64,000 nt of DNA. Source: Norana najaformis. Taxonomy: Eukaryota; Annelida; Clitellata; Crassiclitellata; Hormogastridae. Location of the stretch: assembly GCA_964023275.1 (NCBI GenBank), contig OZ029913.1:55945976-56009975 (forward strand), given 5' to 3'. Numbering within the stretch: position 1 is the first letter of the stretch; the number at the start of each line of letters is the position of its first letter. The translations under genes were made by a program, and so were the position numbers. Below are positions 36,101 to 45,936 of the stretch, one piece after another. A model generated the notes under the pieces. The model saw only the letters and a list, made by a program, of their open reading frames with translations. It was not told where the DNA came from and did no database searches.

Positions 36101-37072
36101 TTCAATTGTACCAATGCCTGTCGTTGCTGTGTACCGAATAGCCATGGCCAAGGGATCGCTCATTCAGGTATTAGCCAAATTCACTCTTGTTTGCAATGGC
36201 TTTGGGCAGCGGTGAGTACAAAGCCATGACTAGTTGAGCGTACAGTTTGCAGTGAATTTAGTTGGTTGCATTATCTAGTGTGCTTCAAATTTCCTTGTAG
36301 TAATAATAATGCTAATACTAATAATAGTAATAATAATGCTAATACTAATAATAGTAATAATAATACTAATAATAGTAATAATAATGCTAATACTAATAAT
36401 AGTAATAATAATGCTAATACTAATAATAGTAATAATAATGCTAATACTAATAATAGTAATAATAATGCTAATACTAATAATAGTTATAATAATGCTAATA
36501 CTAATAATAGTAATAATAATGCTTACATAGCGCCCTCTTGGAATGTTGGTAGCTTGATGTATGTCTTTGATGTGGATTAATAATAATTTTGGTAATAATA
36601 TTAATATTTAAGCCATTAAATTTAATTTTAATTTAAACCATTCTGTTCGATTGTAGTATTGTATTGTGATTTTTTTTTAAATTTGCTGTTGAGTGATTGT
36701 AGTATTGTGTTGTGATTTTATAAAACTTTGCTGTTGAGTTTTTTGCAGTAAGCAAAAGTTTTATGATTTGGATTGGACAAATGTCATTAAACTCCAGCGT
36801 AACCCTTTCGAAGACTATGTTGGCAATCAAATGATCACTATACAGGGCATGATAGTTCTTAATCAGATGCTTTGAAGCTCTTTATATATTTGTAGAGGAT
36901 CAAGTTTTTGATAAAGCCAACTGAAGTATGGGGCCCAAGCATTTCAAAACTAAGAACATCACATCGAGCTAGTCTGCTAGAAAATCGTCTTTCGCCCTCT
37001 TGTGGCCGAACGATCAACTGTTGCTCAAAATGTCGTAATAAGTCAGTTGCTAACGGCAACGGTGAACTTTGA
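24186..37072 (+). CDS. SLC6 neurotransmitter:sodium symporter, glycine/proline-transporter-like (start exon uncertain)
   Basis: A plasma-membrane 12-helix transporter of the SLC6 family that normally couples Na+ and Cl- to amino-acid uptake. Exons: 24186-24537, 24946-25077, 25676-25958, 27169-27436, 29959-30062, 30697-30821, 31469-31581, 32484-32615, 33194-33293, 34974-35074, 36000-36167, 36896-37072 (stop TGA). Phases join throughout, giving 684 residues after the missing start. Landmarks: TM1 [14 protein letters not shown]2 GAFLIPY, TM3 IYYN, an extracellular loop with cysteine pair [11 protein letters not shown] and N-glycosylation sites NDS, NVT and NGT, TM6 [17 protein letters not shown]8 LGLDSQF, and DEFPKYL as in SLC6A5. 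The C terminus KPTEVWGPS is typical. Gly after AlaVal in TM1 fits amino-acid substrates. Oddities: both Na1-site asparagines are replaced (Ala at 24495-24497, Cys at 30722-30724), while chloride-site Tyr, Gln and Ser and the Na2 Asp-Ser are kept. An N-terminal tail of about 85 residues is predicted cytosolic. Exact substrate is unknown. Confidence 0.92.
26330..26815. repeat. Four tandem copies of a ~122-bp unit
   Basis: The block atcctgg/gttgagat recurs at 26364, 26487, 26608 and 26730 (spacing 121-123). Each copy carries ataatttacattgattcttt-like DNA, gcatttatgtatg and tatttaaatac. It lies in the intron after the 25676-25958 exon. Confidence 0.85.
27015..27145. repeat. (TA)-rich simple repeat
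   Basis: Imperfect tata runs lie immediately before the acceptor of the 27169 exon, so the branch-point region is embedded in repeat DNA. Confidence 0.85.
27690..27930. mobile_element. Two short LINE 3' ends, family 3, head-to-head
   Basis: cattggttgatgcgttatgc near 27709 reads as the family-3 end in plus orientation. atgtaatctaatgacttttc near 27850 reads as the same end in minus orientation. Both are very short and diverged. Confidence 0.45.
29067..29350 (-). mobile_element. LINE ORF C terminus plus 3' end, family 2
   Basis: The minus strand reads [18 protein letters not shown] and then a stop. The family-2 3' UTR follows, ending in aagcgcctcttagagg and the tail aattacaattacaa (29067-29090). 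It sits in an SLC6 intron. Confidence 0.8.
29636..29745 (+). mobile_element. CORE-SINE-like fragment
   Basis: It contains cgaccctggacaagttgttt, which resembles the conserved block after the tRNA-like head of CORE-SINEs. The same block occurs at about 38464. Family membership is inferred from this block only. Confidence 0.35.
33800..33945 (+). repeat. Unclassified dispersed repeat, copy A
   Basis: ctgttgaacccaatactgat followed by atgacagcatgcaat and tctctgctatggcttgc matches copy B near 53150-53285 with moderate divergence. No family is recognised. Confidence 0.5.
34725..34815. mobile_element. hAT-type transposon end with internal 30-bp duplication
   Basis: The block gacccccagggttccccgac then cacactttga is perfectly duplicated in tandem. 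It is followed by gaaacgcggacc. The reverse complement (ttctcaaagtgtggtc...) resembles termini of Charlie-like hAT elements. The other terminus was not found. Confidence 0.45.
35345..35403 (+). mobile_element. LINE 3' tail, family 3
   Basis: tcgattatgataacggcgct then acagaagtcattag and two attaa-like tail units; only the last ~50 bp of the element. Confidence 0.6.
35555..35770 (-). mobile_element. SINE3-like element: 5S-rRNA-type head joined to a LINE family-2 tail
   Basis: Read on the minus strand, 35740-35650 contains gaagctagacaa, gccaggttaatact, ggatgggcgac and gtggaatgc. These are in the order and spacing of the internal-promoter half of 5S rRNA. They are followed by the family-2 LINE 3' UTR and tail (35650-35555). 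This head-plus-tail order is the architecture of 5S-derived SINEs that borrow LINE machinery. The 5' limit (about 35770) is approximate. Confidence 0.65.
36299..36525. repeat. 27-bp minisatellite
   Basis: About eight copies of a unit made of taataataatgctaatac plus taataatag; one copy lacks 9 bp. It lies in the last-but-one SLC6 intron and gives spurious Asn-rich reading frames. Confidence 0.9.
36896..37072 (+). CDS. SLC6 terminal exon
   Basis: After a tttgtag acceptor, 58 codons begin [15 protein letters not shown], matching the conserved motif after TM12 in SLC6 proteins. They end at TGA 37070-37072. The preceding exon ends in phase 0 (GSLIQ), so the frame continues. A possible polyadenylation signal AATAAA lies at 37757-37762. 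Confidence 0.9.
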   Translation, partial: RIKFLIKPTEVWGPSISKLRTSHRASLLENRLSPSCGRTINCCSKCRNKSVANGNGEL

Positions 37073-40000
37073 GACAAGTGTTATGGTAATATTTAATATT
37101 TGTATGGTAGAAGTCTTCTTTTGAAGGTTGTTATAATTTTGTGAATGCTGATCGCAATGATTTTATCTTACGGCTAACTAAGACTGAGAAATTATTATTT
37201 TGTAGATGTTTGAAAGAGTGGTTGATGTTAGCATGAGAAGCATTTGTTTTCATGAGCATTTCATGCCCAAGTCATCGAATGATTTTATCTTAGTAGTCAC
37301 CTTTAACTAAAATCAACGTGCATGCCTGAGTCATAAGACATTTGACATGGGTTAGTCAGGTCAAAAACCCTTCACACCATGATATGTGCATAAAAGTGAC
37401 TTGATTCGAAAGAGATCAAACAAGGCCAGCAAAAATTTAATAGCTGATATTGTATTCAACTATTTTGCGACAACTGGCTTTATCTTATGTGAGTTACACT
37501 GGTTCCTTGTTTTGATGAACATGCCATTTTGAGTCATTTCAAGTACGACATTATGATGGGGTTGTATCATAATGACGTCATGTTCTAAATTTGAATTAAC
37601 TTAGAGATCCACTTCTGAGACCACATTATGGTATAAGAGAATTCATGTCATGATGAAACATGTTATAGCAAAGTATCAGTGAAAAGTCATTGAATTCAAG
37701 AACTGTAAAACCAGATAGTGCAGTTTGTTGGTGACGAAAAGAAAAATTGTGTTAAAAATAAATTAAAATCTTATAACTAGTGTACTGTCAGCTGTGAGAT
37801 TGTTTGCAGAACTGGAGGCTGGAATATTTGCGATGCAAGCAGTTGCCAGTGAATGTGTTATATAAATCATGGTCAGTTAAGTAACTGCATTTTATACAAA
37901 CTAGGATGTTTATATATTACTTACCAGGACTTTTATGTTAAGAAGGTCCCCAGCTTTTTTGGTGTGGTTACTGAGTATAGTTATGCATCAGCTAAAACAG
38001 AACAACCTCAGATGATTATTCATTGCTTACGGATAATGTGTCACTTGCTGCTGTGGGTGACAGTAAGGTTGAGCTTAAAGAAATAGGTTTGCTTGGTCCA
38101 ACTGAGTGTTAGTTTTAACAGATTGTCTAGAATGTCATTACGTTTTTGCTACAGAAGGTTTCGTTTTTATGGTCCGTGTTACTTATGGTTACTTAGAAAT
38201 TGTTCTTCAGAAGTTGTTGCAGATATTAAAAATTCAGTATTATGAGATATTGCAGTTAGCTACAACTTTTACAGATTGTTAGGTTTACTGTCACTTGGGG
38301 TACCAGATAACCCCCTTGGTAAAGCTACGGAATGTGATTTAACCCCCCTTTTTTCATTTTTGATCGACAAATTATATGCAGGTTTATTTAAATTTGCAGC
38401 ACAGTGGTCTTTTGGTAATGCGTTTGGTCAGTGATCATGTGGTTGTAGGTTCAACTCTGTGTAGCGACCCTAGGCAAGTTGTTTGTTTGGTGCTAACATA
38501 AGCTGAGAAGTAAACGGCAAGTCCTGCAGTGTGCTGGCCCCATGTCCAGGACATTGGGATTCGTCCATTGCCGGCTCAAGGATCAAGAAAAGGAGATGAG
38601 CACCTCTTGAACATCCCGCTTGTGGTGTATAGGATACTTTACATTTACTTCATTAAACTTTAGTGATTTAGCAAGTTGGAAGGTTAAAAAGTGTCTTGCC
38701 ATTAGACAGCAGTAGACATATTTATGCCTCTTGAAACTGAGGACGACGCTTTAATGAGTTTCTAAAAAGATGTGTAAACAAATGTGTTTGTTGTCTTTAC
38801 CTTGTAAAAGGTGTACTGCTCTATGGTGACTTCAGTACATTGGCCACTCAGTTCTTCGTTGATTAATAATGTTTTATAATGCTAAATATATCCTGGCCTT
38901 GCTTCGGCTGGCCTCGCTTGTCACTAATTGCGACCGCTTAGTGGGTTGTTGAAGTACCCAGACTCTCTTGACTTCTTGGGCATTGTTGTGAAATTTCCTA
39001 GGCAATTTTGCTCCATGTATTAAAATCTGCAGCAGTATTTTTTTCAGAGTTGCTACCAGCATTGTTAAATTATTAGTGTATATGGTAAAAAATTATCAGT
39101 GTATATGGTGAACATGGCTGATTATTTTGAATATTCAGAGTAGTTTTCCATTTTGTTTTTTGTTGCTGACTTACTGGTATTATAATTTTGTCTTGTTGAC
39201 TTGTTTTAGTATTTCCATTTTTCAGTTTACTGCTGTTTGGAAAGAAATTATTATGACATCTAAACTTTGTGGTGAGTGTACTTTAAAGTCTAGCAATCCA
39301 AGCTTTTTCGTACAAGTGCAGCTCAGGATCTGTTTGGCCTGTCATGTTTGAACTGGCTATTCACTGCAACAACACTTTGGCCTCTGTCTGACCTTGATCC
39401 ATCAGTTTTTGTGGAGATTTTCTTAATATTTAGTTCAGAACAAATTGTACAGTTGAAAACGAAGTTAACTGTGCAGCTGGAATGGAAGCTAACTGTTGTG
39501 TAACATAACGTTTTTTACTTGTATAAGTAATTTAAATTGTTAATCATATCTTCTCTAAGTTTCTGTATAGGCCAACTTGATAATTTTGCCTTCGTTCTGC
39601 TGTTCCAGTTTATGGTACCCTTCATCTCTGCAAAGTTTCTTTCGATAACCTGTAAAACCCTTTTATCTAATGACCAGCTGTTTTTTTACCGCTCATACAT
39701 TAAGAACATTTTTAAAACTCCCTTTCAAGATATCTGTTCAGGCGCAGTCCATCCCTGTGAAAGAGAACAGTTTTCAAGTGTTGGTAAAAAGGTGCATGCA
39801 TCATTCCTCATAATTAGAGGTAGGTCTTTCCAGGTAGATGGCCGCAAAACTTAAAAGGCACTACATCGCATTGTTGAATTGGGTAGAAAGGGAACAGTGA
39901 GTTGTGACTTGTTTCTTGGTGCAAAGACTTCATTGGCCAGTCAAACCTGAGGTCAAAGCCCCTCCAAGTTGGCCTTAGCAGGTGCTGTATCCTGCTGATA

Positions 40001-40515
40001 GGCCAATGCCGAAATCTTAAAATTGAACTTTGAAAAGGCAGCCAATGAATTCCATCTCACATAATCAGAAATTTGACTGAACTTTGTGTTGGAGCTTCTG
40101 AGAATTCCACTTAGGAGTGTTGTTGATATGACTGTGATTGGACCTTTAAAAGAGATTCTGTGATTTGTCATTGTGATGTTTTGCGAATGTTCCATTACAA
40201 TTGAATAAACAGTGTGTAATTGTTATGTACAAGTTCAGTTACGCTTAATCACAGTAGCAAATGCCAGTGGTTTGGAGATATTGCAGCATCCGCTGAGTTT
40301 CTGCAGTTTTGTTGACTGCATTATTTACTACACTGGTGTATCTAATTATTTTATGTGTATATTAATATTAATAAAAGAATTAATATTTTATATATATATA
40401 TTAGAACATTTATATATATGGTATATACATGTGCATTTCCACATGTCAGGGACATTTACGAATATATATATATATATATTTATATCTGACTATATCTAAT
40501 TATTATAATTATATC
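37073..40515. other. SLC6 3' flank and intergenic DNA
   Basis: T-rich DNA with no convincing exon. It includes a probable SLC6 3' UTR to about 37780, a CORE-SINE-like copy (38396-38645) and AT-rich DNA near 40380-40500. Confidence 0.55.
38396..38645 (+). mobile_element. CORE-SINE-like element with tRNA-type head
   Basis: gcacagtggtcttttggtaa resembles an A-box region and ggttcaactct a B box 50 bp later. The block cgaccctaggcaagttgttt follows, as in MIR/CORE-SINEs. The 3' part ends near a tttacatttac stretch. Assignment rests on motif order only. Confidence 0.45.
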
Positions 40516-40775
40516 CAGTGCTTTTTTCTAGAAAAAAGGTTCCGGAACTGAACAATTATGGAAGGGCTAAGCCTAATAAATAAATAATCACTGAAAATAG
40601 TGTTAAGTTGTAAAGACTGAAATTGAATTAAAATAAGTTACATTATATTACATAACTAAACTAACTTAGTAACACTAAATTCTTTTATTAATAACTAAAT
40701 TATTTTTTATTAGCCAAAAATAGGTGCCAGAACGCTGTTCCGGAGATTTCTGTCTGAAAACGCACCGATTATGTC
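40508..40775. mobile_element. hAT-type MITE, 252 bp, with 8-bp target-site duplication
   Basis: The element spans 40516-40767. It begins cagtgcttttttctagaaaa with ggttccggaac further in. Its right end reads, reversed, cggtgcgttttcagacagaa then ctccggaac. Flanks attatatc (40508-40515) and attatgtc (40768-40775) match at 7 of 8 positions, the hAT duplication length. No transposase is present. Confidence 0.7.
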
Positions 40776-41516
40776 TAATTAGTAGTATATTTGTATTGTG
40801 TCTTTCTCGGAGGTACTATATGTAGTTGAATATGTGAGTCAGTGTGTGGATGACTGTATGAATTGGCTGCCAGTGGTGGCCGTTATGCAGTTATTTGTGC
40901 TGGATGCTTGAGTTTTCAAGGGTATTTGTGAGTTCAACAGATTCTTACTGACTTAATTTTAAAAAAGTGATTGACCAATGTTCCGTTGATTTTGCTCAAA
41001 ACTAGAATTGTTTTGTAATTGATTTCTCTGTTCATCATGTAACAGCCTTTGCTTTTGAAGGTCAGTTTCTCTTAATGAAAGCCACCTTCTTGGACACAGA
41101 ACGTGACTGTTATGAGTGTTCTAGGTGGTCGTCCATCGAGAAAGTCCGAAAAGATGAAGGAGTGAGGAAGGGGTCATCAGACTGCGGACAGAGGGAGAGG
41201 TTCCTGTCCAATGCAGGCTTCGGCACCAAAATTTGGTATATAGGCCTAGTTATTTCTGTTGAAGTTTTCTTGTTCATTTGGCGATTGAGTGCGGGCGTCC
41301 GCAAAGGGGAGAGGAAAGAGTAATGCGGACAAGTAGGGGGAAGGGTCAAAAGTAGGTAATTTTGCTGATGCCTTTATTGACGACCCATAAAAGGCTTGGA
41401 GGTAGCACATTGTTAGAGTGGGCAGGATTTCTGCAGTAACTAATGCGCCTTGTATTCGTTAGGTATATACTTGATGTAAAGAGAAGCCAGAACCCAGACA
41501 ACCGTGTTGCCTTCCA

Positions 41517-41885
41517 GTCTAATCTAAAGACTTATATAGCGCCGTTATCATAATGCCCAAGGCATCAGTAGATGGTGACTTCAAGTCAAAATCGCAATCC
41601 AAAATTATAATCCATTGGTGAAGCCAGGTCAGATTGCGATAGGTCGGAGAAACCAGAAGTTAGCAACGGTGGCTAAGCAAGCTGAAACAGATGAGTCTTA
41701 AGTTTAGACCTTAATGACAACAGAATTGACAGAACGAATAGAACTTGGCAGAGAATTCCAAAGCCATTGACCAGCAACTGCGGCGGCTCCACGATTGCTT
41801 GCGTGGATGGGCAAGAGCATTCCCAGAGGGGCGCCACATTCTGGCAGTCCACCATGCACGGGTCTGGTCTGAGGGGCGACGGCAT
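41517..41885 (-). mobile_element. LINE ORF C terminus plus 3' UTR, family 3
   Basis: The minus strand reads WLWNSLPSSIRSVNSVV and, after a frame change, [14 protein letters not shown]. The family-3 3' UTR follows to gcgctatataagtctttaga at 41517. It is a closer relative of the copy at 9110. Confidence 0.75.
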
Positions 41886-41958
41886 ATAACCTAGAGGGGT
41901 CGCGGGGGCGAACCCCCACCCCCTCACGCTAATACCTAGCTAAATCCGCCACTGGCCG
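41886..41958. mobile_element. hAT-like transposon terminus
   Basis: Reversed, the sequence starts cagtggcggatttagctagg and runs into a G-rich ggggtgggggttcgcccccg stretch. This is a common form of hAT terminus in animals. Only one end is seen. Confidence 0.35.
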
Positions 41959-42424
41959 GCCATCAACCGAGAATGCTCTAGAGCCCAACGCTGTTAAATT
42001 TGGCCTAATGTAGGCCCGCACTGCGCCGCTGGTAGCAGCTGTTCGTCAGCTATGGACTCCGTGTAGATTCAACAAACGTTGCTGTCTGGGTTGAGTGGCG
42101 TTTTCCATTGCCGGACTTCCGAGGATTAGACAAAGGAAATTGGAAGTTAGATTGAGGTGTGATAGAAATATGTCTTCAGTTGGTTTAGAAATAAAACGCA
42201 GATTGGTAAAACGACCTGATTAGGAAAAGACTTTATTGACTAGAGAACGGGAAAGTGGGCTGGAGCGAGAGGCCTATAGGTCTGTTTTCTGCGTACTGTC
42301 TCTGCTCATCCTATAAATATTCACTCAGCTGGGTCTGCCTTTTCCTCGGGTTATCCTTCTAGTATTAATTTGTACGCAACTCGGCCTCACCATTTGCTCA
42401 TCTCGGTTTACCTGTTTTCTCGAC

Positions 42425-42676
42425 TCGTCCAGCCTATTTCTCTTTCACAGTTCCTATCCTGACTCCCCTTCCTCTAATCCCTCTTTCCACTCCAATCCCA
42501 AACGTCACCCACCGCAGCTGCCACGCTGTCTCTCTGCCCGACTTGGATCTTGCCCTGGAACCGAACACTTTTGCCTATCGATTTTGTTTTGACTGAGAGC
42601 CTGCGAACATGCTGGTCCCCGTGACGAGGCTTTCGTTGGGCGCTGTAGAAATCTCTGGATTACGATTATTTGTTTA
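42425..42676 (+). mobile_element. LINE 3' end, family 1
   Basis: A plus-orientation copy with all family-1 blocks. It ends gggcgctgtagaaatctctg then gattacgatta. Confidence 0.75.
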
Positions 42677-43049
42677 GCTAAACCTAATCTCTCTTAGTTT
42701 CAGCTCAGCTGAACTATCTACCATTACATCGCCGTATCGGTTGAACTGATAACGCATGGGTGGGCGGGGCTGGCAATTTCAGGGGCTCTACGCGAAGGGT
42801 TTTTTGGACCAGGAGCAGCTGCCAGTGTCAGAGACCCTATGCAATCGGCAGTCGATCAACTGTTGCCGGGAGGAAAGGTTTCAGCGACTGTGGGCCAATC
42901 ATCAGGCCGCTCAGTGGCTGCTGTGGAAACACGCCCCTGGTGTCGTGTGTTCAAAGGGCTGTCTGCGGTGATGAATGAGGACGAAAGCAATTCGTGATGA
43001 ATGACCTCAACTGCCGACTGCATTCGAAGCAACGAAAGACGGAGTTTAT

Positions 43050-43285
43050 GATTGCATCCGTTGTTGTCGGTCCTTGTGCGCAGCTGCCTTGTTGGCTGTG
43101 CTCCGATTTACCTAAGGGAACTTTGTGCGCCTGTTTCTACTGTCCCTGGTCTCCGACAACTGGGATCGGCTGTTCAGGGAGACTTGATGGTCCCTGTGGT
43201 CCGCAATACCACCGACACAGCGGCGCGGCTTCGCCGTTGTTGGCCCTGCTTCGTGGAACGACCTATCTGGCGACCTTCGGCGGGA

Positions 43286-43300
<15 letters not shown>
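43050..43300 (+). mobile_element. LINE ORF C-terminal fragment
   Basis: The plus strand reads YLRELCAPVSTVPGLRQLGS, then after a frame change SFAVVGPASWNDLSGDLRR. This is the usual order of the C-terminal end of Jockey/CR1-like LINE proteins. It merges into a (CT)n run. Confidence 0.65.
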
Positions 43301-43327
<27 letters not shown>

Positions 43328-43332
43328 CTCTT
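43291..43332. repeat. (CT)n microsatellite
   Basis: About 17 ct units directly after the LINE fragment. Confidence 0.95.
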
Positions 43333-44402
43333 TTCGCAAGCGTTTGAAGACCGTATTATTCCCCACTAGTTCTGGGACATCGGGCCGGGAGCGCCTCTGA
43401 TGAGTTTTATCTTGAAGTGGCGCTTTATAACTTTTTAATTACAATTACAGTTGCAGCCTGCTCTTGGCACAGGCTGGCGAAAGTTACACTTAGGGCTGCA
43501 CTTACATTTACATTTGCTTTTGCATCCACTTTTGAATTTGAGACAAAGTTCATGATTGCATCCGTTGTTGGCGACACAATGACACATCCTGCTCAGACTG
43601 GCAAAAGTTACGCTTAGACCTACACCTGATACACTACATTTACATAACCTTTACACTTAATATTGCATTTGCATTTACATATGGCGTGTAACCGAATGTA
43701 TTACTTGCCTACTTGATCCCTACTTCCTTGACGTACTAAGTTACTGAGAGAATGCGAGTGAAGTCATTGATTGAGTGGGTGAACAAACGAAAGAACGAAC
43801 GAACGAACGAACGAATGACGTCATAATTAGGAGGGCATTCTGGTGCGAAGCTGATTTACATTACATTACATCATCAATTCCAGACGCCCTTGGCTCATGA
43901 CCTGTGTTGTTTAATGTTCATCTGCCGGTAAATTGTTTCCGGGTGACGCGAGAAGCGTAACAAGGGCTCTCTTGACTCGAACTTCCGCCGCCAATCTGCG
44001 CAGCACGAATCAGTCGATCGGTCGGTCGGTCAGTCGGACTCGGTCGGCGAGGGACAGCGATCAGGCTAATGCATCTGAAGCGTTTCTTGAGGGCCAGCCG
44101 GCAACGCTCTGCTTTATCGTCGCCGCCTCTCTTATCGTCTCTCGCGCCGGCACAAACTCTCCCTCCTCTCCATACTTCCCTCTATCGATCTCAAAATTTC
44201 TGCCTCCCGGTAGATAGACACCTATACAATGTGTGGCTGGTAGGATACATATAGTTAATTACTGACCTATTTATTAATCCATATATATGCAACATTTATT
44301 ATTTTTTACCCGAGGTAGATATAAACACTCAGGTGGTAAAAAACAAGTCCGGAGACAATAATGAGCATCTGGAACGGCTATTATTATTATTATTATTATT
44401 AT

Positions 44403-44454
<52 letters not shown>

Positions 44455-45659
44455 AGTAGTAGTAGTGGTGGTAGTGGTAGTAGTGGTAGTGGTAGTAGTA
44501 GTACATATATTATGTATTATTATATATGTGGCGGTCGCGGTCTGTGGAAAACTTCACGGGACGGGGACTAATTCCAGCCCAGTTAATCTCCCAGAGCAAC
44601 CCGAATCATTGCCCCTTCTACTCTCGACGTAAAATGGTCGTTCCGACCACCTCTGCTCATTATCCAACAAAGGTTCAGGATTGGCCGCTTCCTCTAAGAG
44701 AGGCAACACCGTACAGCTGTCTCGGGATCCGACTCTGCCTCTTCGACGGTCGCTAGATGGGCAGCGTCCTCAGGATAGCCTCTTCTCAGAACAGGATTCG
44801 TTCCTTTACTGATGTTAGCCGTTCATCATTTATGTTTGCCTGCTTTGCTACGGTTTTCTCTTCACCTTTATTCTACTGTACATCGGGTAAGTCTGGAACA
44901 ATACCGCCATGAATCTTCAGTTTCAAGGGTAGGCCTCCCACATCACACGAATATTCGTCATGCACCACAACTTGCGGAGTAAGTTCTCATACCTGGACTC
45001 TGTGTTGGCAGTTCTCAACCAATACAATTAATAAACCCTGCTTGGAAGATACCGGTAGAGTCTCTGTGGAACTGACAGTGGAAATCCTCTCTCTGTAACC
45101 TTCTTTAATTCGCACACAGACCTTCTTCCCGACCTAGGCACTTCTATCAGCTCTCTCAACTGTGTGTTGGTATCAACCGTGTCGACAAATATTTTACCTG
45201 AGTAACCCGATCCTGACTCTGACGTAGCGGTTATTCTTTTGGTGTACTTTGATCTCTCTTTCAGCTGGTCCCGCGAAGGTGTGGACTCTCTTAGTCTTCA
45301 CCTTGCAACACTGTGGCGAACGGCGGTCTGTCTTTTCCGTCGACGAGTCTCTGCAAGTCCGTCAGGTTCGGCTCCCCTAAGTCTAGCGGGAGGCTTCTTC
45401 TACTTCTCAACTGAAGAAAAACGAAGTGAATTTCTCGAATTTAATGGAGCTCAACTCGAGTAACCAACTTTAATAACTTCGAAGATCACAGTTCGGTATG
45501 AAAGTCAAACAATTTGCCACGGGTCAGTACTTAATCACATGAGAACTCTACAGTTAGGTTCGCGCCCCGACGACAACACAGCAACGGCAGCAACAGCAGC
45601 AACCGAACCACAACCAAAATCAACCCAGAATAACAGCAACGGCTCACTTATATACCTAT
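43333..45659. other. Intergenic DNA without a recognised gene
   Basis: It includes a short (GAAC)n run near 43795 and the (TAG)n microsatellite at 44379-44515. From 44520 to 45560 the DNA is GC-richer with no recognisable protein; a minus-strand stretch near 45240-45060 is open for about 60 codons but unassigned. Confidence 0.5.
44379..44515. repeat. (TAT)n/(TAG)n microsatellite
   Basis: tat triplets change into tag/tgg triplets. The poly-Val and poly-Leu reading frames across it are artefacts of the repeat. Confidence 0.95.
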
Positions 45660-45936
45660 TAGCTAAGTCTACGTGTCAGTTAAGCCTACACACCAGTTAA
45701 GCCTACACACCAGTTAAGCCTACACACCAGTTAAGCCTACACACCAGTTAAGCCTAAACACCAGTTAAGCCTACAGCCCAGTTAAGCCTACGGCCCAGTT
45801 AAGCCTACACTCCAGTTAAGCCTACAGCCCAGTTAAGCCTACACTCCAGTTAAGCCTACGGCCCAGTTAAGCCTACACTCCAGTTAAGCCTACACTCCAG
45901 TTAAGCCTACGGCCCAGTTAAGCCTACACTGGTTCG
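45660..45936. repeat. 17-bp minisatellite, about 16 copies
   Basis: The unit is cagttaagcctacacac. The last five bases vary between copies (cacac, aacac, agccc, ggccc, actcc), and the later variants interleave. A 17-bp unit shifts frame each copy, so it cannot be a coding repeat. Confidence 0.95.

Noticed and set aside
36266..36580. Asn-rich protein frame
   Set aside because: It is the 27-bp intronic minisatellite; the flanking SLC6 exons splice over it.
41075..41323. 82-codon plus-strand frame in GC-richer DNA
   Set aside because: No recognised domain, no splice partners and no paralogue in the window; too weak to call.
44333..44632. Poly-Leu/Val frame
   Set aside because: (TAT)n/(TAG)n microsatellite read in one frame.
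45660..45936. CRISPR-like regular repeat array
   Set aside because: Units are contiguous 17-mers with no spacers, in an animal genome; a minisatellite.
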